From: Polynucleobacter sp. AP-Latsch-80-C2
GTDB lineage: Bacteria; Pseudomonadota; Gammaproteobacteria; Burkholderiales; Burkholderiaceae
DNA: 64,000 nucleotides
Assembly: GCF_018882185.1 (NCBI RefSeq)
Contig: NZ_JACVOY010000003.1
Coordinates: 124,001 to 188,000, forward strand
Reading direction: 5' to 3'
Shown one piece after another: positions 35,350 through 43,647 of this stretch. The notes under the pieces are model-generated. The model worked only from the letters and a program-made list of their open reading frames with translations, searched no databases and was not told the origin of the DNA. A program made the translations under genes and the position numbers. Position 1 is the stretch's first letter; each line of letters opens with the position of its first letter.

Positions 35350-37113
35350 ATGGCTTTAAAGCAATCAAAGAAAGTTGTTTCTAAGGTTGATGTTCTCGAT
35401 TTGGGTGATGCAGCTCTCTTGGTTGATTTTAGGGGGAGTGACGAAGCCCTCATCAAGATTCATAGGTTATGTGAGCTCTTATTTTCTCGCGCGCCTACAT
35501 GGTTAATAGATGCAATACCAGGAATTGATACGCTTCTCGTTAGCCTTCGTTTTCAAGATTTTGAGTATGAGGCTGTTCGCTTAACTGCACGTGCTGAAAT
35601 TGATGGCTTGCTCGCAACTATTCTGGGCGACAAAAAGCTTAGCTCGAAAAAAGATTCATTTCATCGGATCCGAGTGTGTTATGACCCCGAGGTAGCGCCT
35701 GACTTGTTAGCAAGTGCAGAGAAATGCAATTTGAGGGTGCGTGAGTTTATCAATCGACATAAAAACTCAGAGATCACCGTGGATATTTTGGGCTTTATGC
35801 CTGGCTTTGCTTACTGCAGCGGTTTAGATCCCAGCCTGAAGCTACCTCGTCTAGATACACCACGAACTGCGGTTCCACCTGGATCAGTTGCCATAGCAGA
35901 ATTACAGACAGCCATCTACCCAAAAACAACTCCTGGAGGTTGGAACATCATTGGCAGAAGTCCCGATGTTTTATTTGACCCCCAAAAAAATCGACCTAGT
36001 TTATTAACTGCTGGCGATCGTGTGGAATTTATTGAGATTGATTTAGCGCAATTCAAAAAAATTCAATCTGAAGCGGCGCTTGACGCAGCTACTCAGAAAA
36101 AGATTGACGATGATCAAAAGGCTGTTATTGAAGTCATATCGCCAGGCCTGCTAACAACGATACAAGGCTCACCACGTTATGGATTCGCGCACTTTGCTCT
36201 AAGTGCTGGAGGACCAATGGATAGGGAGGCTGCCGATCTTGCAAATACCCTACTTGGAAATGCAGAAGATGCAGCTGGGCTTGAGATTACTGGTGCCGGA
36301 CCAAAACTCTTATTTCGGGCCGATACCTGGGTGGCCTGGGTTGGTGCGCAATGCACTGCTCAGATAGATGGACAAACTGTTCCTGGTAACCGCCCAGTAC
36401 ATATTGGTAAAGGTCAAACTCTGAGCTTTGGCGCAATGGCGCAGGGATATCGAATTTTCTTAGCTATAGCCGGTGGCATTGAGAGTGAATTTATTTTAGG
36501 CGGTCGCGGCTCTCACTTAAGTGCGGGCATTGGAGATAAGGTAGTTAAGAAGGGCGATGTTTTGCATGTGTCTCAGTCATCACTCTCATCAGAGTTGCCA
36601 TTATTCAATAGACTTAAGAATGCATGTCAAACCTATCCAAAATGGTCTGTAGGATCGCCAGCATTATCAGGAAAAAATACGCAGATCATCAAGGCAATTC
36701 CTAGCGTACATTTGAATCTGCTAGATCCTCAAGAGCAGGCACTTCTTTGGAAAACAGTCTGGACAGTTTCTGCGCAAAGTAATCGCATGGGGATGCGTTT
36801 AGATAGTCATTTTAAAATTTCGAGCCCATTAGCAGGTATACCTTCTCAAGGCATCTGGTTTGGAACGGTCCAATTACCCCCATCTGGCCAGCCCATCTTA
36901 ATGTTGGCAGAGCATCAGACTACTGGCGGCTACCCACGATTGCTTGAGGCAATTGATTCTGAGCGTTCAAAATTAGCTCAATTAAGACCCGGAGACAAAA
37001 TACAATTCTTGCCGATTACACTAGAAGAAGCGGATCGGATAAATGCCGTACATTATTACGAGCAGAAAAAAACTTTGAACAATGTAGAGGCTGCACTTGG
37101 GGTTAAATCATGA
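35350..37113 (+). CDS. pxpBC: 5-oxoprolinase subunits B and C fused
   Basis: PxpB and PxpC, with PxpA, hydrolyse 5-oxoproline (pyroglutamate) to glutamate with ATP. Here they form one 587-residue chain. Residues about 10-230 are the PxpB/KipI half (DILGFMPGFAYCSGLDP, RTAVPPGSVAIAELQTAIYP, GGWNIIGRSP). Residues about 258-580 are the PxpC/KipA half (VISPGLLTTIQGSPRYGFAH, GGPMDREAADLANTLLGN, FLAIAGGIESEFILGGRGSH, QTTGGYPRLLEAI). The linker near 235-257 is lysine-rich. The older label for such proteins is allophanate hydrolase subunits 1 and 2, but no urea amidolyase genes are nearby and pxpA follows directly. Confidence 0.92.
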   Translation: MALKQSKKVVSKVDVLDLGDAALLVDFRGSDEALIKIHRLCELLFSRAPTWLIDAIPGIDTLLVSLRFQDFEYEAVRLTARAEIDGLLATILGDKKLSSKKDSFHRIRVCYDPEVAPDLLASAEKCNLRVREFINRHKNSEITVDILGFMPGFAYCSGLDPSLKLPRLDTPRTAVPPGSVAIAELQTAIYPKTTPGGWNIIGRSPDVLFDPQKNRPSLLTAGDRVEFIEIDLAQFKKIQSEAALDAATQKKIDDDQKAVIEVISPGLLTTIQGSPRYGFAHFALSAGGPMDREAADLANTLLGNAEDAAGLEITGAGPKLLFRADTWVAWVGAQCTAQIDGQTVPGNRPVHIGKGQTLSFGAMAQGYRIFLAIAGGIESEFILGGRGSHLSAGIGDKVVKKGDVLHVSQSSLSSELPLFNRLKNACQTYPKWSVGSPALSGKNTQIIKAIPSVHLNLLDPQEQALLWKTVWTVSAQSNRMGMRLDSHFKISSPLAGIPSQGIWFGTVQLPPSGQPILMLAEHQTTGGYPRLLEAIDSERSKLAQLRPGDKIQFLPITLEEADRINAVHYYEQKKTLNNVEAALGVKS

Positions 37114-37838
37114 AACGAAAAATTGATCTCAATAGCGATATGGGCGAGGGCTTTGGAGTTTGGGAGATGGGCAATGATCTTGCGCTCCTCGATTACATAG
37201 ACTCTACCAATATTGCCTGTGGATGGCATGCGGGTGATCCGGAGCGAATGAAGAATCTGGTGAAGGCGGCTATTCAAAAAAATGTACTGATTGGTGCTCA
37301 CCCCAGTCTTCCGGATTTGGTAGGTTTTGGTAGGCGAGAAATGGCCATCACTCCAAACGACGCCTATAACTTTGTGTTGTATCAGGCTGGTGCGCTCCAA
37401 GCATTCGTTAATGCACAAGGTGGAAAGCTTCACCATGTAAAACCCCATGGAGCTTTTTATAACCAGGCTGCAAAAGATCTCAATCTTGCTCGCGCTATTG
37501 CTCAGGCGGTAAAAGATCTGGGGAAAGAGGTGATCTTGTACGGACTAGCTTCGAGTTGTTTTGTGGATGCTGCAGCCGAAGTAGGTATTTCCCTCTGGCA
37601 AGAAGTATTTGCCGATCGTCGCTATACCCCCGAAGGCTATCTAGTCCCTAGAAGTAAGCCAAATGCCTTGATTCAGGATGAGGATGAGGCGGCTGAGCAG
37701 GCCGTCAGGATGGCAAGGGAAGGCGAGGTCACTGCGCTAGATGGCAGCATTGTGAAAGTCCAGGCTGATACCTTGTGTATTCATGGAGATAGCCCATCAG
37801 CCCTTGATTTTGTGAGAAAAATCAAACCTTTGCTCTAA
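37110..37838 (+). CDS. pxpA: 5-oxoprolinase subunit A (LamB/YcsF family)
   Basis: Completes the three-part 5-oxoprolinase. The 242 residues show all LamB/YcsF signatures: IDLNSDMGEGFGVWEMG at the start, NIACGWHAGDPERM, GAHPSLPDLVGFGRREM, HHVKPHGAFYNQAA and EVFADRRYTPEGYLVPR. The end has the DTLCIHGDSPSA segment. ATGA overlap with pxpBC. It is the last gene of the TRAP-pxp operon, with an 84-base gap before the next operon. Confidence 0.95.
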   Translation: MKRKIDLNSDMGEGFGVWEMGNDLALLDYIDSTNIACGWHAGDPERMKNLVKAAIQKNVLIGAHPSLPDLVGFGRREMAITPNDAYNFVLYQAGALQAFVNAQGGKLHHVKPHGAFYNQAAKDLNLARAIAQAVKDLGKEVILYGLASSCFVDAAAEVGISLWQEVFADRRYTPEGYLVPRSKPNALIQDEDEAAEQAVRMAREGEVTALDGSIVKVQADTLCIHGDSPSALDFVRKIKPLL

Positions 37839-37922
37839 TTGCATTAAATTAGAGGAAGCGTAGCCTAAGACTGCATTGGTAGTAGCAATAATAAAAATAG
37901 TAAAAAGAGACGGAGACTTGTC

Positions 37923-38594
37923 GTGATTCAAAAAATTAGTCCCAACGTAGCTGAGGCTCTGCAAGATATTGCAGATGGATCCACCATTTTGATTTCAGGA
38001 TTTGGTGGAGCGGGCTTACCTATTTACCTCCTCGATGCTTTAGTAGAGCAGGGTGCCAAGAACCTCACTTTAGTGAGCAACAATGCTGGCAATCAGGGTG
38101 TTGGCATTGCTAAGTTAATAGCCGCTGGTCAGGTTAGTAAGATGGTTTGTTCCTTTCCCCGTCAGCCTGAGTCCGGAGCATTTGATGATCTTTACCGAGC
38201 AGGCAAAATTGAACTAGAACTGGTTCCACAAGGAACCTTGGCTGAGCGGATTCGTGCAGGCGGTGCTGGGATTGGTGGCTTTTATACGCCCACTGGTTTT
38301 GGTACTGAGCTGGCTAATGGAAAAGATACTCGTGTCATTGATGGCATCAATCACATCTTTGAGAAAGCCATTAAGGCAGACTTTTCTTTGATCAAGGCTG
38401 ATAAGGGTGATCGCTGGGGGAATTTAACGTATCACGGTACTGGCAGAAACTTTGGCCCCATTATGGCCACCGCAGCTCGCTGCACGATTGCACAGGTGAA
38501 CGAGGTGGTAGAGCTTGGAGCTATAGACCCTGAAAATGTTGTGACGCCTGGAATTTTTGTGAAGCGCGTTGTACTGGTAGGAGCTAAGTCATGA
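37923..38594 (+). CDS. 3-oxoacid CoA-transferase subunit A
   Basis: Alpha subunit of a family I CoA-transferase that moves CoA between acyl groups, usually from succinyl-CoA to a 3-oxoacid. The 223 residues have the glycine-rich GFGGAGLPIYLLDALVEQG, VSNNAGNQGVGIAKL, CSFPRQPESGAFDDLYRAG and GAGIGGFYTPTGFGTELANG. It is closest to PcaI/ScoA types, but no beta-ketoadipate genes are present, so the acceptor is unknown. The start is GTG at 37923 with GGAG upstream. It overlaps subunit B by four bases. Confidence 0.9.
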   Translation: MIQKISPNVAEALQDIADGSTILISGFGGAGLPIYLLDALVEQGAKNLTLVSNNAGNQGVGIAKLIAAGQVSKMVCSFPRQPESGAFDDLYRAGKIELELVPQGTLAERIRAGGAGIGGFYTPTGFGTELANGKDTRVIDGINHIFEKAIKADFSLIKADKGDRWGNLTYHGTGRNFGPIMATAARCTIAQVNEVVELGAIDPENVVTPGIFVKRVVLVGAKS

Positions 38595-39256
38595 TTGATC
38601 TTTCAAAAGTCAAAAAACGTAGCACTGCGGATATTGCCAAGCGCATTGTGCAAGATATTCCCGATGGAGCGCATGTTAATTTAGGTATTGGTCAGCCTAT
38701 GACGATTTCAAACTATCTTCCATCTGACCGAGAAATTTTGCTCCATAGTGAAAATGGGCTTTTGGGAATGGGGCCACTCGCTCATGGCGATGAAATTGAT
38801 GAAGAGCTGGTGAATGCCGGTAAGCAGCCAGTAACGATGTTGCCCGGTGCTTCACTCTGCCATCACGCCGATTCCTTTGTCATGATCCGTGGCGGTCATA
38901 TTGATATCTGTGTGCTGGGGGCGTTCCAAGTTTCTGTGAAAGGTGATATTGCCAATTGGCGGACGGGCGATCCGAAGGCAATTCCTGCTGTCGGTGGTGC
39001 AATGGACCTAGCCTTAGGCGCCAAGAAATTATTTGTCATGATGGAGCATCTTACAAAGTCCGGCCACTCTAAATTTGTACAGGAGTGCACTTATCCTTTA
39101 ACAGCACTTGAGGCAGTTGACTGCATCTATACCGATTTAGCGACCATTGCTGTAACCCCAGATGGTTTAGTGGTAATAGATTGGGCTGACGGTTTATCTT
39201 TTGAGGAATTGCAAGAGTTAAGCGGCGTGCCTTTGAAACGGCTAGATAATAAATGA
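38591..39256 (+). CDS. 3-oxoacid CoA-transferase subunit B
   Basis: Beta subunit carrying the catalytic glutamate, in LLHSENGLLGMGP near residues 55-67 (E-N-G). Other family segments are VNLGIGQPMTISNYLP, TMLPGASLCHHADSFVMIRGG and GAFQVSVKGDIANWRTGDP. The 221-residue size fits. It is coupled by ATGA to subunit A and by overlap to the downstream Bug protein. Together they activate an unknown organic acid, probably one imported or bound by the neighbouring proteins. Confidence 0.9.
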   Translation: MIDLSKVKKRSTADIAKRIVQDIPDGAHVNLGIGQPMTISNYLPSDREILLHSENGLLGMGPLAHGDEIDEELVNAGKQPVTMLPGASLCHHADSFVMIRGGHIDICVLGAFQVSVKGDIANWRTGDPKAIPAVGGAMDLALGAKKLFVMMEHLTKSGHSKFVQECTYPLTALEAVDCIYTDLATIAVTPDGLVVIDWADGLSFEELQELSGVPLKRLDNK

Positions 39257-40224
39257 AGAAGATTTTCCTCAGTGCTTTACTGCTTAGCTTTGGATTGGCA
39301 TCAGCCAATGCTGCTGAACCTACGAGCAAGTATCCGACCAAGCCTATTCATTTGATTGTGGGCTTTTCACCTGGCGGTGCTGCCGATTCGGTTGGGCGCG
39401 CATTGGCCGAAGGTTTGTCCAATCGCTTAGGCCAGCCTGTGGTGGTAGAAAATAAGGCGGGTGCCAACGGTAACATTGCAGCAGAGTATGTAGCTCGATC
39501 GCCAGCGGATGGATATGTTCTTTACTTTCCATCCATTGGGCAAGCAGTGAATGTCTCTTTGTATAAGAATCTGTCATATGACCCTATAAAAGATTTCACG
39601 GCAATTGGTGGTGTGTTTTCTGCTCCCAATATGCTAGTTGTACCGATGAACTCACCCTACAAAACTGTTGCAGAGTTAATTGCTGCTGGTAAAGCGAATC
39701 CAGGTAAATTAACTTATGCCTCAAGTGGTAGCGGAACTTCAGTCCATCTTTCAGCAGCCTTGTTTGAAAAAATGGCTAAGATTGATATGGTGCATATCCC
39801 TTACAAGGGGACCGGCAGCGCTATGCCAGATGTAATTTCAGGGCAGGTAGATATGAGCTTCCCAAATTTGCCAAGCGCTTGGCCACAAGTTAAAGCGGGA
39901 AACTTACGCGCTCTAGGTGTGACCACCGCAAAACGATCTGCAGCAGCCCCGAATGTGCCAACGATTGCAGAAGGAGGCTTGCCTGGGTATGACATGGCCA
40001 CTTGGTATGGCTTGGTAGCCCCTGCGAATTTGCCTCCTAATATCCGTACACGCTTAAATAAAGAGCTACAAGTTATTTTGGCCGACCCGAAATTTAAGGA
40101 TAAGTTAATCGCGCAGGGTGCCGATCCAATGCCTGGCACCCCCGAACAGTTTGCACAGTTTATTAAGTCTGAAATTGAAAAATGGCGTAAGTTAATTGCG
40201 CAATCTAATATTACGGTTGATTAA
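39253..40224 (+). CDS. Bug family tripartite tricarboxylate transporter binding protein
   Basis: Periplasmic solute receptor of the TctC/Bug family, which is greatly expanded in Burkholderiales. The 323 residues begin with a signal peptide cleaved after ASANA (about residue 21), then PTKPIHLIVGFSPGGAADSVGR. VVVENKAGANGNIAAEYVARSPADGY and DMVHIPYKGTGSAMPDVISGQVDM are family marks. No TctA or TctB membrane genes are in the window, so it is an orphan receptor that must use permeases encoded elsewhere. Its gene overlaps the CoA-transferase subunit B gene by four bases. Confidence 0.92.
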   Translation: MKKIFLSALLLSFGLASANAAEPTSKYPTKPIHLIVGFSPGGAADSVGRALAEGLSNRLGQPVVVENKAGANGNIAAEYVARSPADGYVLYFPSIGQAVNVSLYKNLSYDPIKDFTAIGGVFSAPNMLVVPMNSPYKTVAELIAAGKANPGKLTYASSGSGTSVHLSAALFEKMAKIDMVHIPYKGTGSAMPDVISGQVDMSFPNLPSAWPQVKAGNLRALGVTTAKRSAAAPNVPTIAEGGLPGYDMATWYGLVAPANLPPNIRTRLNKELQVILADPKFKDKLIAQGADPMPGTPEQFAQFIKSEIEKWRKLIAQSNITVD

Positions 40225-40258
40225 GTTCATAAAATAGACAATTATTTAAGGAAGTCCT

Positions 40259-41431
40259 ATGTCCTTTGCTAATAATGCCTGCATTGCAGGAATTTATGAG
40301 CACCCGCTGCGTGTCGCTCCGGATCATACAGTTGCTCAGCTACATGCAGAAGTGGCTCGCGGTGCTTTGCAAGATGCAGGGCTCACTCTAAATGATGTAG
40401 ATGCCTACTTTTGTGCAGGTGACGCACCGGGCATGGGTCCAGTTTCCATGGCGGACTATCTGGGATTAAAAAAGTTAAGTTATTTAGACTCCACTGATAC
40501 TGGTGGTTCATCTTATCTAGCCCATGTAAACCATGCTGCTCGTGCAATTGCGACTGGTCAATGCAAGGTTGCCTTAATCACATTAGCAGGACGCCCAAAG
40601 TCTGAGGGATCTAGCGGTACGCAGGTTCGTAGCCAATATGCGAGCGCCCCGGATTTTGCTTTTGAAAAGCCGTATTCACCCGCACCATTAAATACTTATG
40701 CAATGTCCGCAATGCGACATATGTACGAGTATGGAACCACTAGCGAGCAATTAGCCTGGATTAAAGTTGCCGCCTCACATCATGCGCAACATAATCCTAA
40801 TGCGGCACTCAAAGATGTTTTAACTGTTGATGATGTTTTGAGTTCCCCAATGATTGCTGACCCTTTGCACCGTGCAGATTGCTGTGTGGTGACAGATAGT
40901 GGTGGCGCGTTAATTGTGGTCCATCCAGACATAGCCAAGACATTAAAGAAGCCCGTAATTACGATGATGGGTGCTGGCGAAAGCACTAAAGGTCAAATGG
41001 GCGGTAAAGTTGATTTGACATACTCCGCTTTGGCATGGGCGGCACCAAGAGCATTTGCTGAGGCCAAGTTAACGCCAGAACAGATTCGCTACGCATCGAT
41101 TTACGATAGCTTCACCATTACAGTCTTAATTCAGCTAGAGGACTTAGGATTTTGTAAGAAGGGTGAGGGTGGCCGTTTTGTAGAGGACGGACAACTTATT
41201 TCCGGCAAAGGAAAGCTGGCCTTTAATACTGATGGCGGTGGTTTATGCAACAACCATCCTGCTAACCGTGGAGGGATGACTAAAGTGATTGAAGCAGTTA
41301 GGCAACTACGAGGCGAAGCCCATCCTGCCGTCCAAGTACCTAATTTAGAATTTGCACTCGCCTCCGGGATTGGTGGAGCACTGGGTACACGTCATGGCGC
41401 AGCTGCGCTCATTATGGGGAGACTGCAATGA
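40259..41431 (+). CDS. thiolase-fold protein lacking the nucleophilic cysteine
   Basis: A 390-residue member of the SCP2/lipid-transfer thiolase group. The fold is seen in HAEVARGALQDAGLTLNDVDAYFCAG and the end GGALGTRHGAAALI. The region that normally holds the acyl-accepting cysteine (after about residue 80) reads DSTDTGGSSYLAHVNHA, with no cysteine. The C-terminal His motif is present (GGGLCNNHPANRGGM) and a YDSFT motif lies near residue 280. Such proteins, paired with DUF35 partners, include Ltp2-type aldolases that cleave acyl-CoAs. A retro-aldol or noncatalytic role is more likely than classical thiolysis (inference). Confidence 0.82.
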   Translation: MSFANNACIAGIYEHPLRVAPDHTVAQLHAEVARGALQDAGLTLNDVDAYFCAGDAPGMGPVSMADYLGLKKLSYLDSTDTGGSSYLAHVNHAARAIATGQCKVALITLAGRPKSEGSSGTQVRSQYASAPDFAFEKPYSPAPLNTYAMSAMRHMYEYGTTSEQLAWIKVAASHHAQHNPNAALKDVLTVDDVLSSPMIADPLHRADCCVVTDSGGALIVVHPDIAKTLKKPVITMMGAGESTKGQMGGKVDLTYSALAWAAPRAFAEAKLTPEQIRYASIYDSFTITVLIQLEDLGFCKKGEGGRFVEDGQLISGKGKLAFNTDGGGLCNNHPANRGGMTKVIEAVRQLRGEAHPAVQVPNLEFALASGIGGALGTRHGAAALIMGRLQ

Positions 41432-41820
41432 GTCAAGTGCATCGCCTACCAAGCCCCAACATCAATCCAGAAAACAAGGCATTCTGGGATGCGGCAGAAG
41501 ACAATCGATTTATATTAAAGTTTTGCAATAGTTGCAAGGAGCCTCATTACTATCCTCGCACTATTTGCCCTCATTGTGGCAGCAATGACACCACTTGGGT
41601 CGAATCAAAAGGTCTTGGAGAAATCTACTCCTATACCGTCATGAGACGAGGCGTTGAGGTGCCGTTCGCAATGGCTTATGTGCGATTGAATGAAGGCATT
41701 TCTGTATTAACCCATCTCACGAATTGCGATTTTGATGCAATCCGGATAGGTCAAAAAGTGAAGGTCGTATTTGAGGAAACCCAGGATGGTGCTAAGACGC
41801 ATCTCTTTGAGCCCATCTAA
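41428..41820 (+). CDS. DUF35 zinc-ribbon and OB-fold protein
   Basis: A 130-residue partner protein of thiolase-like enzymes. The N-terminal rubredoxin-like zinc ribbon is C-x2-C-x11-C-x2-C (FCNSCKEPHYYPRTICPHCG). The OB fold follows with LGEIYSYTVMRRG and VPFAMAYVRLNEG. DUF35 proteins bind acyl-CoA and form complexes with Ltp2-type aldolases or SCP2 thiolases. Its gene overlaps the thiolase-like gene by four bases, which supports a complex. No terminator is evident before the converging DUF1841 gene. Confidence 0.9.
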   Translation: MSQVHRLPSPNINPENKAFWDAAEDNRFILKFCNSCKEPHYYPRTICPHCGSNDTTWVESKGLGEIYSYTVMRRGVEVPFAMAYVRLNEGISVLTHLTNCDFDAIRIGQKVKVVFEETQDGAKTHLFEPI

Positions 41821-41827
41821 CAATCTA

Positions 41828-42259
41828 TTAGATGAGCTTTTTGAGGGCTTCTAAGTAGTTTTCTGGATTCAGCGGTTTACCTTCGCGTTGCGCTTCCCAC
41901 ATAACCTGTCCAAGACACTCCATGATGCGATGTTGCGCCTCATGTTCAGAGCCTAATTTTTTAGCAAGCTTCTCAGCAATCTCCTTGATGCCGGGAGGCT
42001 GATTAATAGAGATTTGTTCGCTAATAGACAGGTGCATCGAGAGATGCAAAAAGGGATTAGTTTCTCCGCGCTCTGGGGTGTAATCTTGCTCAACAGCACC
42101 CTCCGGATCTGCAAGTAAGGCATGATATTCGGGATGTTCTTGCATCCAGTCGCCAGCAAGCGTTTCCATGGAGTCTAGAATATGATTCTCATTTTTCTTT
42201 TTCCAGGTATCACAGAAAAAACGCCGCACTTCTTCACGAGTTGGATTAAATAGGGCCAC
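41828..42259 (-). CDS. DUF1841 family protein
   Basis: A 143-residue protein of unknown function common in betaproteobacteria. I start it at the GTG at 42259 because AAAGGAAAA precedes it, the sequence then reads VALFNPTREEVRRFFCDTW as in the family, and longer readings run inside nth in another frame. Conserved elements are HPEYHALL, NPFLHLSMHLSISEQI and a helical C-terminus HRIMECLGQVMWEAQREG. It overlaps the end of nth by 14 bases, so it is probably translated from the nth mRNA. No catalytic motif is clear. Confidence 0.82.
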   Translation of the reverse strand: MALFNPTREEVRRFFCDTWKKKNENHILDSMETLAGDWMQEHPEYHALLADPEGAVEQDYTPERGETNPFLHLSMHLSISEQISINQPPGIKEIAEKLAKKLGSEHEAQHRIMECLGQVMWEAQREGKPLNPENYLEALKKLI

Positions 42260-42905
42260 GAACTTTTCCTTTGCCAGTTTTTTGTTTAAATTCACAAAGT
42301 GGTTCAACAATGCATTGTGCGCATTCAGGGCTGCGAGCCTTACAGGTATATCTACCATGCAGAATAAGCCAATGGTGCGCATCTTGAAGATACTCTTTTG
42401 GTACCCGCTTGAGTAATTGCTCTTCTACTTTTAAAACATTTTTTCCTGGGGCTAGCCCAGTTCGATTAGAAACGCGAAAGATATGAGTATCAACAGCCAT
42501 TGTGGGTTGACCAAACGCCGTATTCAAAATGACATTGGCCGTTTTACGGCCTACTCCTGGTAGTGCCTCCAGCTCTTCCCGAGTTACAGGTACTTGACCA
42601 GCATGTTTTTCAAGTAGAAGTCGGCATGTTTCTTGAATATGCTTACCCTTGGAATTAAATAGACCAATGTGCCGAATATAAGGACGGACACCTTCTTCGC
42701 CAAGAGCTAAAAGGGCTTGCGGGGTATTGGCAATCTTAAATAGTTTGCGAGTGCCTTTATTTACCGAGACATCTGTTGCTTGGGCTGATAGTAATACCCC
42801 AATCAACAACTCAAAAGGGGAGCTGTATTCCAATTCCGTTTCTGGATTTGGGTTATTCGCCTTTAACTGTTCAAAAAAAGCGCGGCGCTTTTCTAAATTC
42901 ATCAT
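42246..42905 (-). CDS. nth: endonuclease III
   Basis: DNA glycosylase and AP lyase for oxidised pyrimidines in base excision repair. The 219 residues have LLSAQATDVSVNKGTRKLF and the helix-hairpin-helix LPGVGRKTANVIL with catalytic Lys. The catalytic Asp is in MAVDTHIFRVSNR. The 4Fe-4S cluster motif C-x6-C-x2-C-x5-C is at CKARSPECAQCIVEPLCEF. It starts four bases inside rsxB. Coexpression with an electron-transfer ferredoxin may matter for its cluster, but that is speculative. Confidence 0.96.
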   Translation of the reverse strand: MMNLEKRRAFFEQLKANNPNPETELEYSSPFELLIGVLLSAQATDVSVNKGTRKLFKIANTPQALLALGEEGVRPYIRHIGLFNSKGKHIQETCRLLLEKHAGQVPVTREELEALPGVGRKTANVILNTAFGQPTMAVDTHIFRVSNRTGLAPGKNVLKVEEQLLKRVPKEYLQDAHHWLILHGRYTCKARSPECAQCIVEPLCEFKQKTGKGKVRGPI

Positions 42906-43597
42906 TTCTTTATCTGTGCTCTTGCTATTGCAGCAGCGATGATTGCGCGTTTTCTCTCTTGCTCCTTCTTTGCATCTTCAGATAATGCGTCTTCAGTATT
43001 CACTGCAAGCAACTTAGCAGCAGCTTTCCTGGCTAGGCGCGCATCATTATCTTTCTTTTCTCGATCAAGACGAAGTTCGCGATCATGGTAGCGTTTACGA
43101 GAAATATCAGCTTGATCAGATGTCCATGCATCCCAGCCAGTTTTACTTTCTGTTACATCAATCATGCTGATGCAGTCGACTGGACAAGGGGGAATGCACA
43201 AATCACAACCAGTACACCATTCAGTTAAGACAACATGCATTTGCTTTGAGGCGCCAACAATAGCATCTACTGGACATGCCTGAATGCAGAGTGTGCAACC
43301 AATGCACTTTTGGGGATCGATGAAGGCAACTGGTCTCGGACGCTCATTACCGCACTCGGGATCAATGGTTGGATGCAAGTCGTAAGCATCTTGCGGGTAA
43401 ATGGGCGTCAGAATTTGACTTAGTCGCACGATGCCTGCAATCCCGCCTGGTGGGCATCGATTTGGAGGAGCCTCCCCAGAGGCTAGTGCTTCTGCATATC
43501 CTCGGCAATCAGGGTAGCCACACTTGGTGCATTGCGTTTGAGGAAGTGCATCCTCTAAGCGATCGGTAAGATTCTTCGCTTGTTTGGTGTTCATCAC
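42902..43597 (-). CDS. rsxB: RnfB/RsxB-type ferredoxin
   Basis: Iron-sulfur protein of the RnfB family. The 231 residues carry the N-terminal Fe-S domain (CTKCGYPDCRGYAEAL, then PPNRCPPGG). Two 4Fe-4S motifs follow: CIGCTLCIQACPVDAI and CTGCDLCIPPCPVDCI. A charged coiled C-terminal tail ends it. It lacks the N-terminal membrane helix of canonical RnfB, and no other rnf/rsx genes are near. Standalone copies beside nth are typical in Burkholderiales. The function may be electron transfer to unknown partners. Confidence 0.88.
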   Translation of the reverse strand: MMNTKQAKNLTDRLEDALPQTQCTKCGYPDCRGYAEALASGEAPPNRCPPGGIAGIVRLSQILTPIYPQDAYDLHPTIDPECGNERPRPVAFIDPQKCIGCTLCIQACPVDAIVGASKQMHVVLTEWCTGCDLCIPPCPVDCISMIDVTESKTGWDAWTSDQADISRKRYHDRELRLDREKKDNDARLARKAAAKLLAVNTEDALSEDAKKEQERKRAIIAAAIARAQIKK

Positions 43598-43610
43598 TCG
43601 GTGATTGTGT

Positions 43611-43640
43611 AAAAAATGAGGACCGTAGTCCTCATTTTTT
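43611..43640. terminator. bidirectional intrinsic terminator
   Basis: AAAAAATGAGGAC, loop CGTA, GTCCTCATTTTTT: a perfect 13-bp stem between the phaZ stop and the rsxB start. It mainly ends the phaZ transcript (minus strand). Confidence 0.93.
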
Positions 43641-43647
43641 ATATCTT

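Noticed and set aside
35350..37113. Urea amidolyase (allophanate hydrolase) assignment
   Set aside because: The subunit names are historic; pxpA lies next to it and no urea carboxylase gene is present.
40259..41431. Classical acetyl-CoA acetyltransferase
   Set aside because: The nucleophilic cysteine region reads DTGGSS, and the DUF35 partner points to the Ltp2/SCP2-like group.
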